A stretch of DNA of 58,425 nt, from the NCBI RefSeq assembly GCF_900116615.1, contig NZ_FPBF01000010.1, positions 1 to 58,425 of the forward strand, written 5' to 3'. This document shows, in pieces, positions 1 to 9,541 of the stretch. The notes beneath the pieces are model-generated. The model saw nothing but the letters and a program-made list of their open reading frames with translations. It had not been told where the DNA came from and did no database searches. The position numbers were made by a program, and so were the translations under genes. The stretch's first letter is position 1; each line of letters opens with the position of its first letter. The stretch comes from Algoriphagus locisalis (lineage in GTDB: Bacteria > Bacteroidota > Bacteroidia > Cytophagales > Cyclobacteriaceae).

Positions 1-292
1 TGCTGAATGCCTGTGAATCAAGGGCTGCGAACACTTTGCCCAGGACATCATGGGAAGGTATCCCATTCTTAAAAGGGAAGAATCTGCGAAGCCAGTCAAG
101 CTTGGCACGACCAAAAAGACTGATGGTCGTCCAGCTATCCATCCCGCTGACAACAGCGGCAATGGAAAGGAACAGGATTTCATCAAGAGGGTAAAGGTGG
201 TTGCCTTTGGCTATACGTCGGGGATCTTTCAATTCTGAAAAAAATGAGGAGAAAGCCGGGTGTACTTTCTGGTCTAAATCTGGATTGGCCAT
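1..292 (-). CDS. ISAs1-family transposase, N-terminal part (cut by window edge)
   Basis: Reading the minus strand from an ATG at 290-292 gives 97 codons without a stop, running off the left edge. The protein starts MANPDLDQKVHPAFSSFFSE and contains ELKDPRRIAKGNHLYPLDEI, then AAVVSGMDSW, FGRAKLDWLR and NGIPSHDVLGKVFA. This series is typical of the DDE_Tnp_1-associated N-terminal domain of ISAs1-family transposases (family knowledge). The catalytic DDE domain would lie outside the window, so I cannot say whether the gene is intact. I could not identify the insertion sequence's terminal repeat between 293 and 560. Confidence 0.8.
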   Translation of the reverse strand, partial: MANPDLDQKVHPAFSSFFSELKDPRRIAKGNHLYPLDEILFLSIAAVVSGMDSWTTISLFGRAKLDWLRRFFPFKNGIPSHDVLGKVFAALDSQAFS

Positions 293-559
293 TTTTTTGA
301 CCACTCCCAAAAATATCCAATAATTCTTAAATTTCAACGATTTTTAAAAGCGATTTCCCTGGAGCTCTAGGGCTCTTTTTCTTTTTTTAGTTTCCATGAA
401 CCTTCCCATTCGTAAACTACATGGAAGCTATCCGTAAGCATTCTTTTTTATAAAATCTATAGTGATGGCCTTTTGCTATAAAGGCGTATTTCTACTAATG
501 AGCATTACGTGATTCTATAACCATTTGAATGTTGTTTTTAACTGATGCAAATGGTATTT

Positions 560-745
560 ATAAACTTCGGTCAATCAGATTTCCAGTAAGGAATTTCTGC
601 TAGCCCAATAATAGGACTTACTATTTTTTCCATTCCTTCTTCCGCCAATTTAGCCTGATCCGATCACACAAGGCAAGAGCTTACGGCATAAAGCCCACGC
701 ACTTGTCTCTGCTGGTTTAATCCATATCCTGTTTCATTGTTCCAC
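560..745 (+). repeat. Dispersed leader repeat, copy 1
   Basis: About 185 bp that match copies at 16011-16190 and 25484-25622. The best conserved core starts at CATTCCTTCTTCCGCC and continues through GGCAAGAGCTTACGGCATAA to CTTGTCTCTGCTGGTTT. This copy has diverged most (for example CCGATCACACA in place of CCCGCCACACG). In copy 3 the same sequence lies directly upstream of the intact ardC gene, so I read it as a former ardC leader. No ardC coding sequence follows here. Confidence 0.8.
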
Positions 746-904
746 AAAAATGCAAAAGATTAAAAGGACTCAAAAACGTAAAATTGAATTGTTTGAAGGA
801 GCTTAGACTAAGCTGAGCTACCCCACAGAATAATTCGATGAATTGTCACAGTGGACACACCATGATCGGAAAGCTGAATGGCTTTGCTGAACAGGAACAC
901 ATAT

Positions 905-952
905 AATTCACAAAATCCTATTCGTATCAGCGCGAATAGGATTTTGTGAATT
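905..952 (-). terminator. Hairpin terminator of the first SusC/SusD operon
   Basis: A perfect 20-bp stem (905-924 with 933-952) and an 8-nt loop, 14 bp downstream of the susD stop codon. There is no long U-run on the minus strand, so termination may rely on the stem or the hairpin may act as 3'-end protection. Confidence 0.7.
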
Positions 953-966
953 TTAATTAAGGATAC

Positions 967-2502
967 TTATTTGGTGCCTCCGTATTCTTGGTTTTGTTCC
1001 ATGAGCGTATTATCCAGCTCCAATAGTGGAATTGGTAAAATTTCATGTTTTCCGGCAACAAACCCCTTACTGGCCAATGCCTCTGCAGCTCTACCATTTC
1101 TGATTAGGTCAAACCATCTGTGGCCTTCACCTGCAAGTTCAAGACGTCGTTCCTCCAGTACCGTATCAATAGTGACGGGAATGGACGGCAATCCAACTCT
1201 AGCACGTACCGCATCAAGTAAGGCTTGGGCGCGGGAAGTATTTCCACCACCTCTTACCAGCGCCTCAGCTTCCAAAAGATAGGAATCGGCTAGTCTGATT
1301 TCGTAGATATTCTGGCGGAAATTAAGTTCCATTACCCCACCTCCGGTGGACCTGTCTTTCTGGCGACCTGCAAATTTTTCCAGAAAATAACCGGTATTGT
1401 TATAGCCTTTTTCATAGGTCACTGCACCTGCTTTTTCAAGGCTATCTAAGTCTGCAATCGTTGCAGATTTACGGGGATCATTCTCCATGGCATTATTCAG
1501 TTCAGGAGTGATTGTGAGAAAACTCCAGCCCGATACATAATCAGGGGCATTTTCTGCAATTGGGTTATAGCCACGTGGACCTACCATGATATTCAGGACA
1601 TTTCCTTCCGTACAGCCCACACATCCCCAGTCACCATTGGAAGTATTGGTATGGGCAATTTCGAAAATAGATTCTGAGTTGTATTTGTTGTCCACTGCAA
1701 ATAGATCAGCGTAGTTGTCCAGCAACTTATAACCATACTGGCTGGTACCGCCTGGAGTACCGTTTACCATTTCAAATTGTTCAGCAGCTTCTGCAAACTT
1801 TTCCTGTTGCAGATATACTTTACCTAGTACGGCTCTGGCCATTCCTTCGGTTGCCCTGCCTGCTTCAGTTTCCAGATTTACCTGGGCAGGGAGGTCTGGA
1901 AGAGCTGCCAGGATATCAGCCTCTATCTGGGCATATACATCCGCAGGGTTAGCCTGCAGCACATCGTACATATCGGCGGTCGAAACAGGTTCAGTGAAAA
2001 GCGGAATATTTTCAAACAAACGTACCAGATCAAAATAGAAGTAGGCTCTCAGGAACGTCGCTTCTGCACGATACCGAGCTTTTAGGGCCTCATCCATAGG
2101 TACCTGTGGAAGCTTCTGCAAAAGTACATTCGCACGGAACACTCCTGAGAACCCCTTACTCCATAGATCTCCCTGAGGACCTGTAGCTGGATCCAACGTG
2201 TAATTTGACCATACCTGGATGGAAGTGACATCATTCGGTCCACCGCCTCCGGCGAAATGGTCGTCAGATGCAGAATTCAAAGCCGTCAGCTTTGTGACAA
2301 AGCCACTACTTTGCATCCCTACTACATCATATACTGCTACCAATCCATTGAGCGCTTCCTGCTGGTTTTGGTAGTAGTTGGATTCCAGATCTGTTCCTCT
2401 TGGTTTGATCTCCAGAAAATCATCAGAACAGGAGCTCAAGGCCATTGATGCCACTAGTAGTGCAGCGAAATATTTTTTATGTTTTAACATGATTCGATTC
2501 AA
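967..2502 (-). CDS. SusD/RagB-like outer-membrane nutrient-binding lipoprotein
   Basis: 511 residues, a usual SusD length. The N-terminus is a lipoprotein signal with lipobox LSSC (Cys25), and the following SDDFLE fits the Bacteroidetes surface-export signal. SusD-type TPR-rich helices follow (for example RAEATFLRAYFYFDLVRLF), and the C-terminal signature ERRLELAGEGHRWFDLIRNG is typical of the family. It should cap the SusC barrel encoded 6 bp upstream and bind an oligomeric substrate at the cell surface. No glycoside hydrolase or peptidase lies next to the pair, so the substrate cannot be named. A second ATG four codons in is an alternative start. Confidence 0.93.
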   Translation of the reverse strand: MNRIMLKHKKYFAALLVASMALSSCSDDFLEIKPRGTDLESNYYQNQQEALNGLVAVYDVVGMQSSGFVTKLTALNSASDDHFAGGGGPNDVTSIQVWSNYTLDPATGPQGDLWSKGFSGVFRANVLLQKLPQVPMDEALKARYRAEATFLRAYFYFDLVRLFENIPLFTEPVSTADMYDVLQANPADVYAQIEADILAALPDLPAQVNLETEAGRATEGMARAVLGKVYLQQEKFAEAAEQFEMVNGTPGGTSQYGYKLLDNYADLFAVDNKYNSESIFEIAHTNTSNGDWGCVGCTEGNVLNIMVGPRGYNPIAENAPDYVSGWSFLTITPELNNAMENDPRKSATIADLDSLEKAGAVTYEKGYNNTGYFLEKFAGRQKDRSTGGGVMELNFRQNIYEIRLADSYLLEAEALVRGGGNTSRAQALLDAVRARVGLPSIPVTIDTVLEERRLELAGEGHRWFDLIRNGRAAEALASKGFVAGKHEILPIPLLELDNTLMEQNQEYGGTK

Positions 2503-2508
2503 TTTTGA

Positions 2509-5500
2509 TTAAAAACCTACGTTTACACCGACCATAAACGAGCGAGCCTGTGGATAGATACCACGGTCAATACTCATCACACCACCACCGATTTCGGGAT
2601 CATACCCGGTGTATTTGGTGAACGTCAGCAAGTTTTCGCTCATCACGTAAACTCTTGCTTTTTTCATCCCTACTTTACTGGCAATGGCAGTTGGAAGCGT
2701 GTATCCAAACTGAAGGGTTTTGATACGGAAATAAGAACCGTCCTCTAGGTAGAAATCCGATGGATTGCTGAAGTTTTTGTTTGGATCCCCATCTACCAAT
2801 CTAGGATAGGAATTGTTGTCACCTGCTTCTGTCCATCTACCCAAGGCTTCGGTCTGCCAGTTGGCAGTGCCAATATCCAGTCTTCTAAGTCCTTGGAATA
2901 CCTGGTTCCCTGCTACGCCCTGACCGAAAAGTACCATATCAAAGGCCTTATAAGCTAGATTCAAGGTGAATCCATAGGACCAATTTGGGGTAGGGTTTCC
3001 GATGTAGTTCCGGTCTTTTTCTGTGATCTGACCATCTTCATCCAGATCTGCCCAGATGAAATCACCCGGCTGTGCATTCGGCAGGATTTGATTTCCGTTA
3101 GCGTCCACGTAGTTTTCCACCTCTTCGGTAGTTTGGAATATGCCTAAGTTTTGGAATCCATAAAAGGAGTTAGCCGCATACCCTACACCAGTACGGGTAA
3201 TAGGGTAGGTGCTTGCCTGAAAGCTTTGACCGCCTGAAAGAAAATCAATGTTGTTCCCCAAGTCAGTCACCTCATTGTGCAGGTAAGACACATTGCCGCT
3301 TACACCTAGATTGAGACTGCCCAACTGTTTTCTATAGCCAATTTCCAGTTCCACACCTTTGTTCATCAGGTCAGCTACGTTTGCGGCAGGGTTAGAAATT
3401 GCGCCTACATAGGATGGGATTCTTGGATTTTGAAGGATGCCTGTGGTTACCTTTTTATACATGTCAAAGGTCACGTTGAAATCCTCAAATACCGTAGCTT
3501 CAAAGCCAAAGTTTGCCTGGCTGGTCTGTTCCCATTTCAAATCCGGGTTACTTGGAGCATTCGGGCTATATCCGATCAGGTAGCTTCCGCTGGTTCCGAT
3601 CGCGTAGTTTCTGCCACCCCCAATGGTTGATAAATAGGCAAAATCACCGATGTTATCATTTCCGACCACACCGTATCCACCACGTATTTTCAGGAAGTCG
3701 ATAAAGGTATTGCTAGGCCAGAAATCCTCCTGGGAAACTACCCAGCCAGCTGAGAAGGAAGGGAATACACCGTATCGGTTGTTTTCTCCAAATCTGGAAG
3801 AGCCATCCCGTCTCACCAAGGCTTCGAATAAATACTTTTCGTTGAAGTTATAGTTTACTCTGGCAAAAAGGGAGGTAACCGTGTGCCCGGAGCCTTCGGA
3901 TCCTGAGGCCACTCTCTGGTCACTTGGTACATTATAGTTCAGAGAGGCATCCTCAAAATTGTCCACAGGAACATTGAAGTAAGTCACGCCAAGAGATCTA
4001 CTGTTGTTGTCCTTATAAGCTCCTTGACCCAAGAGAACAGTGAAGCTGTGATCTTGTATGCTTTTGGTATAAGAGACCGTGTTTTCCAAGTTCCAGTCGA
4101 AACCTCTATTTTGATTTCTGGTAAAGGAAGTCTGGTTGGATACATTGGATCCGTTCAGGTAAAATAAGGGAGTGAAGGACTCATTTCCCCAGTAGGATAA
4201 TTTTGCGCCTAAAGTGGATCTGAACTTTAAGCCTTCAATAGGCTCAGCTACCGCATAGGCATTACCCACTATATTGTCTGACCAGCCATAGTTTCCAAGT
4301 CTGGTCTGAATGTAAGCCAGTGGATTTACCATTTCCTGACCTACAATCGTAGATATCCCATAAGGATTGCCATTAGGGTCACGCACGATATTCGGGGAAG
4401 TATAAGGAGGCTGGGAAGCTACAGCTGGATCTGTGATCACAGCAGGGGTAATCGGATCCAAATTGATCGCTGAGCTTAACGGTCCACCAAACTCGGAGTT
4501 GGTGTTGCCTAAGCCCGTTGATTTGTCATGTGCATAGCCCAGGTTTTGGCCTACGGTAAGCCATTTGGACAATTTGTGCTCTGAATTGAGACGGATGTTA
4601 GTACGCTTGTAATTTGAGATTTCAGTAGCTACAATACCATCCTGCTGGAGATAGCCAAATGAAGCATAGAAGGTAGAAACTTCGTTTCCTCCGCTTACAC
4701 TTACTTCATGGTTTTGACGGCGAGCATCGTTATTGAAAATCAGGTCTTGCCAATCGGTTCCTTCCCCATAGCTAGCGGGGTTGCTAAATACAGGGCTATT
4801 GCCTGCATTCACTGCAGATTCATTTCTCAGCGTAGCATAGTCGGTAGCATTTAATAGGTTCAGTTTTTTGGCAGGAGCAGAAGTGCCGTAATATCCATGG
4901 TAGTTTACCCGCATTTCACCGGCCTTCCCTTTTTTGGTAGTCACCAAAATAACCCCGGCAGCAGCTCTCGCTCCGTAAATAGCCTGGGATGAAGCATCCT
5001 TCAATACTTCTATGGATTCTATATCTGACTGATTTAAGTAGCCGATACCTCCATTATCCACAACAACGCCATCCACTACCCAGAGTGGGTTGTTATTTCC
5101 TAAGGTGGTAATGCCTCTGATCCGGATGGTGGATCCTGAACCAGGCTGGCCTGAACCGGCTGCTACGGTGAGTCCTGATGTACGGCCCTGAAGCGCCTGC
5201 TCCACCCGGTTGATCGGTTGGTTTTCCAGATCTGATGCCTTTATACTGGAAATTGCCCCAGTCACCACACTTTTTTTCTGGATACCATAACCCACAACCA
5301 CAACCTCTTCCAGATCGCTGCTGGTTTCGGTTAGTTGCACATTGATCACGGATTGGTTTCCAACGAGAATTTCCTGGGAATCAAATCCTAGAAAGCTATA
5401 TATCAAGGTGCTTCCTACAGGGGTATTGATGCTGTAGTCACCGTTGATATCAGTGACGGCTCCGTTTGTGGTGCCTTTTTCGATAATTGTAACTCCGGGG

Positions 5501-5619
5501 AGGACTTCCCCCTCCTGAAGTGTTACTTTTCCTGTGATTGTTACTTGTTGGGCATGCGCTACGCTAGCCATTAGTAACATACAGGAAAAGAAGAAAACAG
5601 TAAAGATTCTTCTTTCCAT
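2509..5619 (-). CDS. SusC/RagA-family TonB-dependent outer-membrane transporter
   Basis: 1036 residues with a signal peptide ending AHAQ. Next comes a CarboxypepD-regulatory-like domain (about 27-105; GEVLPGVTIIEKGTTNGAVT), the SusC-type DLEEVVVVGYG segment, a plug (QALQGRTSGLTV, IRIRGITTLG, NPLWVVDGVVV, GARAAAGVILVTTKKGK) and a 22-strand barrel ending in FMVGVNVGF. There is no STN domain, in contrast to the second SusC in the window. It forms an operon with the SusD gene and should import a substrate using TonB energy. The 240-bp region upstream carries a heptamer array that probably responds to the regulator gene just beyond it. Confidence 0.95.
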   Translation of the reverse strand: MERRIFTVFFFSCMLLMASVAHAQQVTITGKVTLQEGEVLPGVTIIEKGTTNGAVTDINGDYSINTPVGSTLIYSFLGFDSQEILVGNQSVINVQLTETSSDLEEVVVVGYGIQKKSVVTGAISSIKASDLENQPINRVEQALQGRTSGLTVAAGSGQPGSGSTIRIRGITTLGNNNPLWVVDGVVVDNGGIGYLNQSDIESIEVLKDASSQAIYGARAAAGVILVTTKKGKAGEMRVNYHGYYGTSAPAKKLNLLNATDYATLRNESAVNAGNSPVFSNPASYGEGTDWQDLIFNNDARRQNHEVSVSGGNEVSTFYASFGYLQQDGIVATEISNYKRTNIRLNSEHKLSKWLTVGQNLGYAHDKSTGLGNTNSEFGGPLSSAINLDPITPAVITDPAVASQPPYTSPNIVRDPNGNPYGISTIVGQEMVNPLAYIQTRLGNYGWSDNIVGNAYAVAEPIEGLKFRSTLGAKLSYWGNESFTPLFYLNGSNVSNQTSFTRNQNRGFDWNLENTVSYTKSIQDHSFTVLLGQGAYKDNNSRSLGVTYFNVPVDNFEDASLNYNVPSDQRVASGSEGSGHTVTSLFARVNYNFNEKYLFEALVRRDGSSRFGENNRYGVFPSFSAGWVVSQEDFWPSNTFIDFLKIRGGYGVVGNDNIGDFAYLSTIGGGRNYAIGTSGSYLIGYSPNAPSNPDLKWEQTSQANFGFEATVFEDFNVTFDMYKKVTTGILQNPRIPSYVGAISNPAANVADLMNKGVELEIGYRKQLGSLNLGVSGNVSYLHNEVTDLGNNIDFLSGGQSFQASTYPITRTGVGYAANSFYGFQNLGIFQTTEEVENYVDANGNQILPNAQPGDFIWADLDEDGQITEKDRNYIGNPTPNWSYGFTLNLAYKAFDMVLFGQGVAGNQVFQGLRRLDIGTANWQTEALGRWTEAGDNNSYPRLVDGDPNKNFSNPSDFYLEDGSYFRIKTLQFGYTLPTAIASKVGMKKARVYVMSENLLTFTKYTGYDPEIGGGVMSIDRGIYPQARSFMVGVNVGF

Positions 5620-5718
5620 TTGAATTGGGTTTAAGTTAATTTGACTGATTAATTAGTTGTGGTTTTGATTTTACGCTAAATCACACTCTTCAAAGCTGGC
5701 AATCTATTCTTAAAGCAG

Positions 5719-5803
5719 CACTACAAGACAGTACTACATTACCCCTACAGAAATGTATAAATACCCGATTTTGGCATTTTGAGCACACTACATGACCACT
5801 ACA
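5719..5803 (-). promoter_or_regulatory. Array of CACTACA heptamers upstream of susC
   Basis: Five heptamers all lie in the same orientation: CACTACA at 5719-5725, TACTACA at 5732-5738, CCCTACA at 5743-5749, CACTACA at 5786-5792 and CACTACA at 5797-5803. Start-to-start spacings are 13 and 11 in the first group and 11 in the second, about one helical turn. They lie about 100-185 bp upstream of the susC start. A weak promoter-like pair (TTTG at 5691-5694 and TAAAATC at 5667-5673, minus strand) lies between the array and the gene. The neighbouring LuxR-type regulator is the natural candidate to bind; this is an inference. Confidence 0.55.
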
Positions 5804-5860
5804 CTTTCTGATGGAAGATGGGCAGTAGTTGTTATGGGAATTGGGAGGGGGATCCTCTTT

Positions 5861-8752
5861 TTATCCAGAAGTAGTGGGAGTATTGGTTGCCTGTATTAAA
5901 AAATCATGAAGGTTTACCTCTGTGTTGATCATCAATTTTTTCCTCAATCTATAGCGGCCCACTTCCACAGCTTTGAGCGAAATGCTCATCAGATCGGCAA
6001 TCTCCTTAGAAGAAAGATTCATTTTAAGAAAGGCACAAAGTTTAAGTTCATTGGCAGTAAGCGAAGGGAATTTTTCCTTTAGCTTGGTCAGAAAGTCGGA
6101 ATGCACATGATCAAAATGAACTGCAAATCTGTCCCAATCGTCTTCACTCCGTTCCACCTCATTGATCAGGCGGATCACTTTTTTAGTGTCTAATGTCTCT
6201 TGGTTTTCCGCCATCAATTCCTCCTTTATTTTGGATAGCACTTTGCCCCGCTGTAGGAGCTGCATGGTGGAGGAGCCCAGTTCTTGGTTCTTGAAATTGA
6301 TTTCTGACTGCAGTTTTTCATTTCTGAGTTGTACTATTTCCCGCTCTGATCGCTCCAGTGCCAGACTATGCTTATCTCTCAAGTGTTTTTGAATGAGCGT
6401 ATGTTTTCGGTTTTGTCGTCTGAAAAACCAGATTATCACGCTCAGGAGCAGGATAGAATAGAGTAGGTACGCCCATATGGTTTCGTACCAAGCGGGTAAT
6501 ACGGTGAATTGAAAGCTTGTGATTTCTGATACGTTGCTGAGATTGTTTCGGGATTTTACCTCAAAGGTATAGGTGCCGGCGGAGAGGTTGGTGTAATCCT
6601 TTTCATTCTTAATGGTCCATTCACTCCAATCTTTATCAAAGCCTTTTAGCTGAAAGCTGAACTCCAAATTCCCCATCTGTCTAAAGGAAGTAGAAGTGTA
6701 CTCAAAATGAATGGAATTCAGGTTATGGGGTAATTCAGGAATCTTAGTGTTGTAGTTCGCTACCTCCCCAGGGTGCAAGCTATAAATTATGCTGTCTTGG
6801 ATTCCTATCAGGCTAACCTTTGCTATCCAGCTGGATGGAGGACTGACTCTTTTGCTATACTCTTCATAATTAATATGGATAAACCCTTTGTTTGAGCCGA
6901 TGAGTATGTTCCTTGGGTCAATTGAATGGATGAATTCATGACCGCCAATGATCTGGTTATTGAGTTCTGGTAAGTGAATGACAGTAAACGGGAGCTTATC
7001 GGTGGGCAGATCATAATCGAAGACTCCTATTTTTTTATTTGAGACAAACCAAACATTTCCTTGCTGATCCTCTTTGAGGTATTGAATACTTTGATTTTTT
7101 AGGACTCCGTTAAATAGTTCTGAAGCATGGAACTGTTCAGCAGCAGAATCAAATTCGTATATCCCTGATTCTGTGGCAATCAAGATCCTGTTTTTTACCT
7201 CAAATGCGTAGTTGTAAAGATCTGAGGGAAGTCCATCCTTTTTAGTATAAATATTGGTTTTTTCTATAGAGGAAAAATCAGTAGAAAGTTGTTGGCGATA
7301 GACACCCCGATAGGGATGGGAGCCCCAGAGTTCTCCTGTCCTGAATTGCATCTTCAAGAAACGAAGTGATTCTGTCAGCTCTCCAACAGGGCCTAATACG
7401 TGGAGTCTTTTTCCATCGTCTTCGAGCGCTTGCATCCCTTTATAAGTACCAACGAAGATTTTTTGGCTTGGGTAAATTGCTGTGGACGGCTGAAAAATCC
7501 AGGTTCCTGTAGATTTGAAAATTGGTATAGACCTGTCTCTAACAATCTCAAAGGCGCCATTTTCGTGCCCCATTAACAAGCGGTTATTGATCTCCTGTAT
7601 ATTCCAAACTTGGCCCTCTGACCCCGGGATCAGTGAAAACTCACCTTGGGTCAGACTCATGTCACTTTCTTTGGATGACATGGAAAACTTGTACAGACCG
7701 TCTGAAGTCCCTAGGTAAAGCTGGTCCCGATGGATTAATGAGGAATATCCAGATACCCCTTTACTTGGGTCGGGCTGGATTTCTTTGATAGGGTTCTGAA
7801 AGTCGATGTAATCTATGCCATCGTCCAGGCCAATCCAAAGACCAAAATCCCTGTCCACAAAAATATTCCTTACATTATTGGTTTGGAGGCCATGTGAATA
7901 GGTGAATTGCTGCTTGAGTTTACCCTCTGCGTCCAGTAGTAAAACCCCAGAGGATTTCGTGCCTACTGCATAGCTGTTTGAATTGATTTGGGTTACGGCA
8001 TTTACCCAACTTTCTTTCAGAAGCTTATCTACAGAAGTATTAAATGGTACGACAGTAGTTTTGTCCATTAAGAACATCCCATCCGCAACTGTTGAAATCA
8101 ATAGCTTATTTTCCTTATAGGGAAGGATGCTGACAATAGGAGGCAGTTCAGGTACAGCCTTTCCGAAAACTTTTTTCCACACCCCATTCGAATATTCCAT
8201 TAGACCGGCCTCTTTGTCCTGCGCAAATACCCTATCTCTGACCACGCCCAAGTACAACCATTCCACTTCTGAAGTAAAAACCTGCATTACATCGTTTTTG
8301 AAATGGAAGATTCTATCGTGTTCCAAAAAGAAGAATTCGTCTTCCCGCATTTCTACCTTCCAGATATCCGAAAAACTTCTGTCTGATTCCGGAATGAGGG
8401 GTTTCAGGGAGTGAAACTTAAGCTGCCCATTCAGTTCTGCCTGAAAGTATCCGATTTCATCCTGCCCACCAACAAAGAGCCTCTTATTGGAATCAAATTT
8501 CATTGAGCGAATAATAGTCTGATTAGGCAGTTGATAACGTGCCCAAAAGCTCCCGTTGAAGGTAAGCAAACCTTCATTATTGCCGAAGTAAATAACGCCA
8601 TGCTCATCTTGGGTAGCACCCCAGTTTTGAAGTCCACCTGCGTATATCTTATTGGTGAAATTTTTGATATTGGGAGTAGCCAATTCAGACTGAGAAATCC
8701 CATCTAGAGTACTGGCAAAAAGTAGTAGAAATGTCAACAGGACATTTTTCAT
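5861..8752 (-). CDS. Membrane-spanning propeller/Y_Y_Y sensor with LuxR-type HTH
   Basis: 963 residues from the ATG at 8752, chosen because MKNVLLTFLLLFASTLDGIS is a signal peptide; an upstream ATG at 8791 would add 13 residues before it. The long periplasmic part has propeller-like repeats (NNEGLLTFNG, GLWIGLDDGIDYIDF, ATESGIYEF) and a Y_Y_Y domain around 680-750 (FQLKGFDKDWSEWT, LSAGTYTFEVKSRN). One membrane helix follows near 759-776, then a coiled coil rich in Glu/Lys and a C-terminal LuxR-type HTH (LTANELKLCAFLKMNLSSKE). It lacks kinase and receiver domains, so signal passes from periplasm to DNA in one protein. Its position beside the SusC/SusD operon suggests that it senses the imported substrate. 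Confidence 0.88.
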   Translation of the reverse strand: MKNVLLTFLLLFASTLDGISQSELATPNIKNFTNKIYAGGLQNWGATQDEHGVIYFGNNEGLLTFNGSFWARYQLPNQTIIRSMKFDSNKRLFVGGQDEIGYFQAELNGQLKFHSLKPLIPESDRSFSDIWKVEMREDEFFFLEHDRIFHFKNDVMQVFTSEVEWLYLGVVRDRVFAQDKEAGLMEYSNGVWKKVFGKAVPELPPIVSILPYKENKLLISTVADGMFLMDKTTVVPFNTSVDKLLKESWVNAVTQINSNSYAVGTKSSGVLLLDAEGKLKQQFTYSHGLQTNNVRNIFVDRDFGLWIGLDDGIDYIDFQNPIKEIQPDPSKGVSGYSSLIHRDQLYLGTSDGLYKFSMSSKESDMSLTQGEFSLIPGSEGQVWNIQEINNRLLMGHENGAFEIVRDRSIPIFKSTGTWIFQPSTAIYPSQKIFVGTYKGMQALEDDGKRLHVLGPVGELTESLRFLKMQFRTGELWGSHPYRGVYRQQLSTDFSSIEKTNIYTKKDGLPSDLYNYAFEVKNRILIATESGIYEFDSAAEQFHASELFNGVLKNQSIQYLKEDQQGNVWFVSNKKIGVFDYDLPTDKLPFTVIHLPELNNQIIGGHEFIHSIDPRNILIGSNKGFIHINYEEYSKRVSPPSSWIAKVSLIGIQDSIIYSLHPGEVANYNTKIPELPHNLNSIHFEYTSTSFRQMGNLEFSFQLKGFDKDWSEWTIKNEKDYTNLSAGTYTFEVKSRNNLSNVSEITSFQFTVLPAWYETIWAYLLYSILLLSVIIWFFRRQNRKHTLIQKHLRDKHSLALERSEREIVQLRNEKLQSEINFKNQELGSSTMQLLQRGKVLSKIKEELMAENQETLDTKKVIRLINEVERSEDDWDRFAVHFDHVHSDFLTKLKEKFPSLTANELKLCAFLKMNLSSKEIADLMSISLKAVEVGRYRLRKKLMINTEVNLHDFLIQATNTPTTSG

Positions 8753-8917
8753 TTGAAATAAGTAACTATTGGTGAACAAGTTGTGCTCCATATTTCAGGA
8801 AGTAAGGATTCAAATAAACAGTGATTTCCTCACAAACAGCAACTTCCTTACAAAAATCGATTAACTAATTTTAACTACAAAGAATTTTATGCCTCTTATT
8901 CAATTGTTTTTAAGTAG

Positions 8918-9103
8918 AAGCGCAGGGTTAAGATAGGCATACCGATCGGACGTCCTACCCAGCCTGAGGATCTAGCAGAGTTTGTTGGGTTGTTGGACTC
9001 TCAAGGGACAAAATACCTCAGAACTGAATACATCATTGACGGGGGGAGGATCCCTACAATCCTGCTCTTACTAATTCGCAAAAATAATCTTAGTTATATC
9101 TGA
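8918..9103 (+). pseudogene. Remnant of a short-chain dehydrogenase (C-terminal end)
   Basis: An open frame after a TAG at 8915 reads KIGIPIGRPTQPEDLAEFVG, then KYLRTEYIIDGGRIPTI. This is the C-terminal signature of SDR-family oxidoreductases (GRP..PED.A..V..L......T..EY.IDGG). The normal GTEY is changed to R-TEY, and the frame runs past the usual end into LLLLIRKNNLSYI. The Rossmann half and catalytic Tyr/Lys are absent. The remnant ends 13 bp before the NTF2-like remnant, so the two were probably one operon. Confidence 0.7.
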
Positions 9104-9115
9104 ACACTTGAAAAA

Positions 9116-9436
9116 ATGAAAAATGAAATCCCGCAGGTAGTTGCCCAATTAATCGAAGTACAAACGCACTTTGACAGTACTGATTATGCCAGCTGTTTTT
9201 ACTGAAATAGCCATTGTTTTTGAAGAGGGAAAAACTATTCAGGAAGAAGGCAGATCCAGGATTGGTTTGAGAAGGCAAATCAGGAGTATAAGATAAGCAT
9301 GATCCCGCTGGAATATTCGGAAAGCGACCAAACACTGAAAGCTAAAGTCACAGGGCAGTTTCCCGGCAGCCCTATCGTGTTGAACTATCAATATGAATTT
9401 AATGACGGGCTGATTCAATCCCTGAAGATTGTCTGA
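9116..9436 (+). pseudogene. Frameshifted NTF2/SnoaL-like protein
   Basis: From the ATG at 9116 the frame reads MKNEIPQVVAQLIEVQTHFD, then STDYASCF and a stop. After a shift it reads TEIAIVFEEGKTIQEEG, and after a second shift RIQDWFEKANQEYKISMIPL to the stop at 9434-9436 (QFPGSPIVLNYQYEFNDG near the end). Joined together this is a normal-length SnoaL-like domain of about 105 residues. SDR plus NTF2-like pairs are common in Bacteroidetes. Two independent frameshifts make a sequencing artefact less likely but do not exclude it. Confidence 0.7.
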
Positions 9437-9508
9437 AAATCGGACTTCAAGGGAGTTTGAGTGCCGAAGGAAGCTGGGTATAAGATTCATTTTGATAGAT
9501 TTTTTACC

Positions 9509-9541
9509 CATTCCTTCTTCCCCCAATTTAGCCTGATCCCG
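9509..9541 (+). repeat. Dispersed leader repeat, 33-nt core only (copy 4)
   Basis: The core CATTCCTTCTTCCCCCAATT through GCCTGATCCCG matches the other copies with one mismatch, preceded by a T-run as in them. The following bases diverge completely. It lies 70 bp after the NTF2-like remnant. Confidence 0.6.

Larger units (their letters stand above)
293..966. other. Intergenic region between the transposase and the first SusD gene
   Basis: No gene is supported here. The stretch holds one copy of the dispersed leader repeat (560-745) and a strong hairpin (905-952), both listed separately. The part at 300-400 should contain the transposase promoter and the end of the insertion sequence, but I see only T-rich sequence and a short GAGC/GCTC palindrome there. 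Confidence 0.5.
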
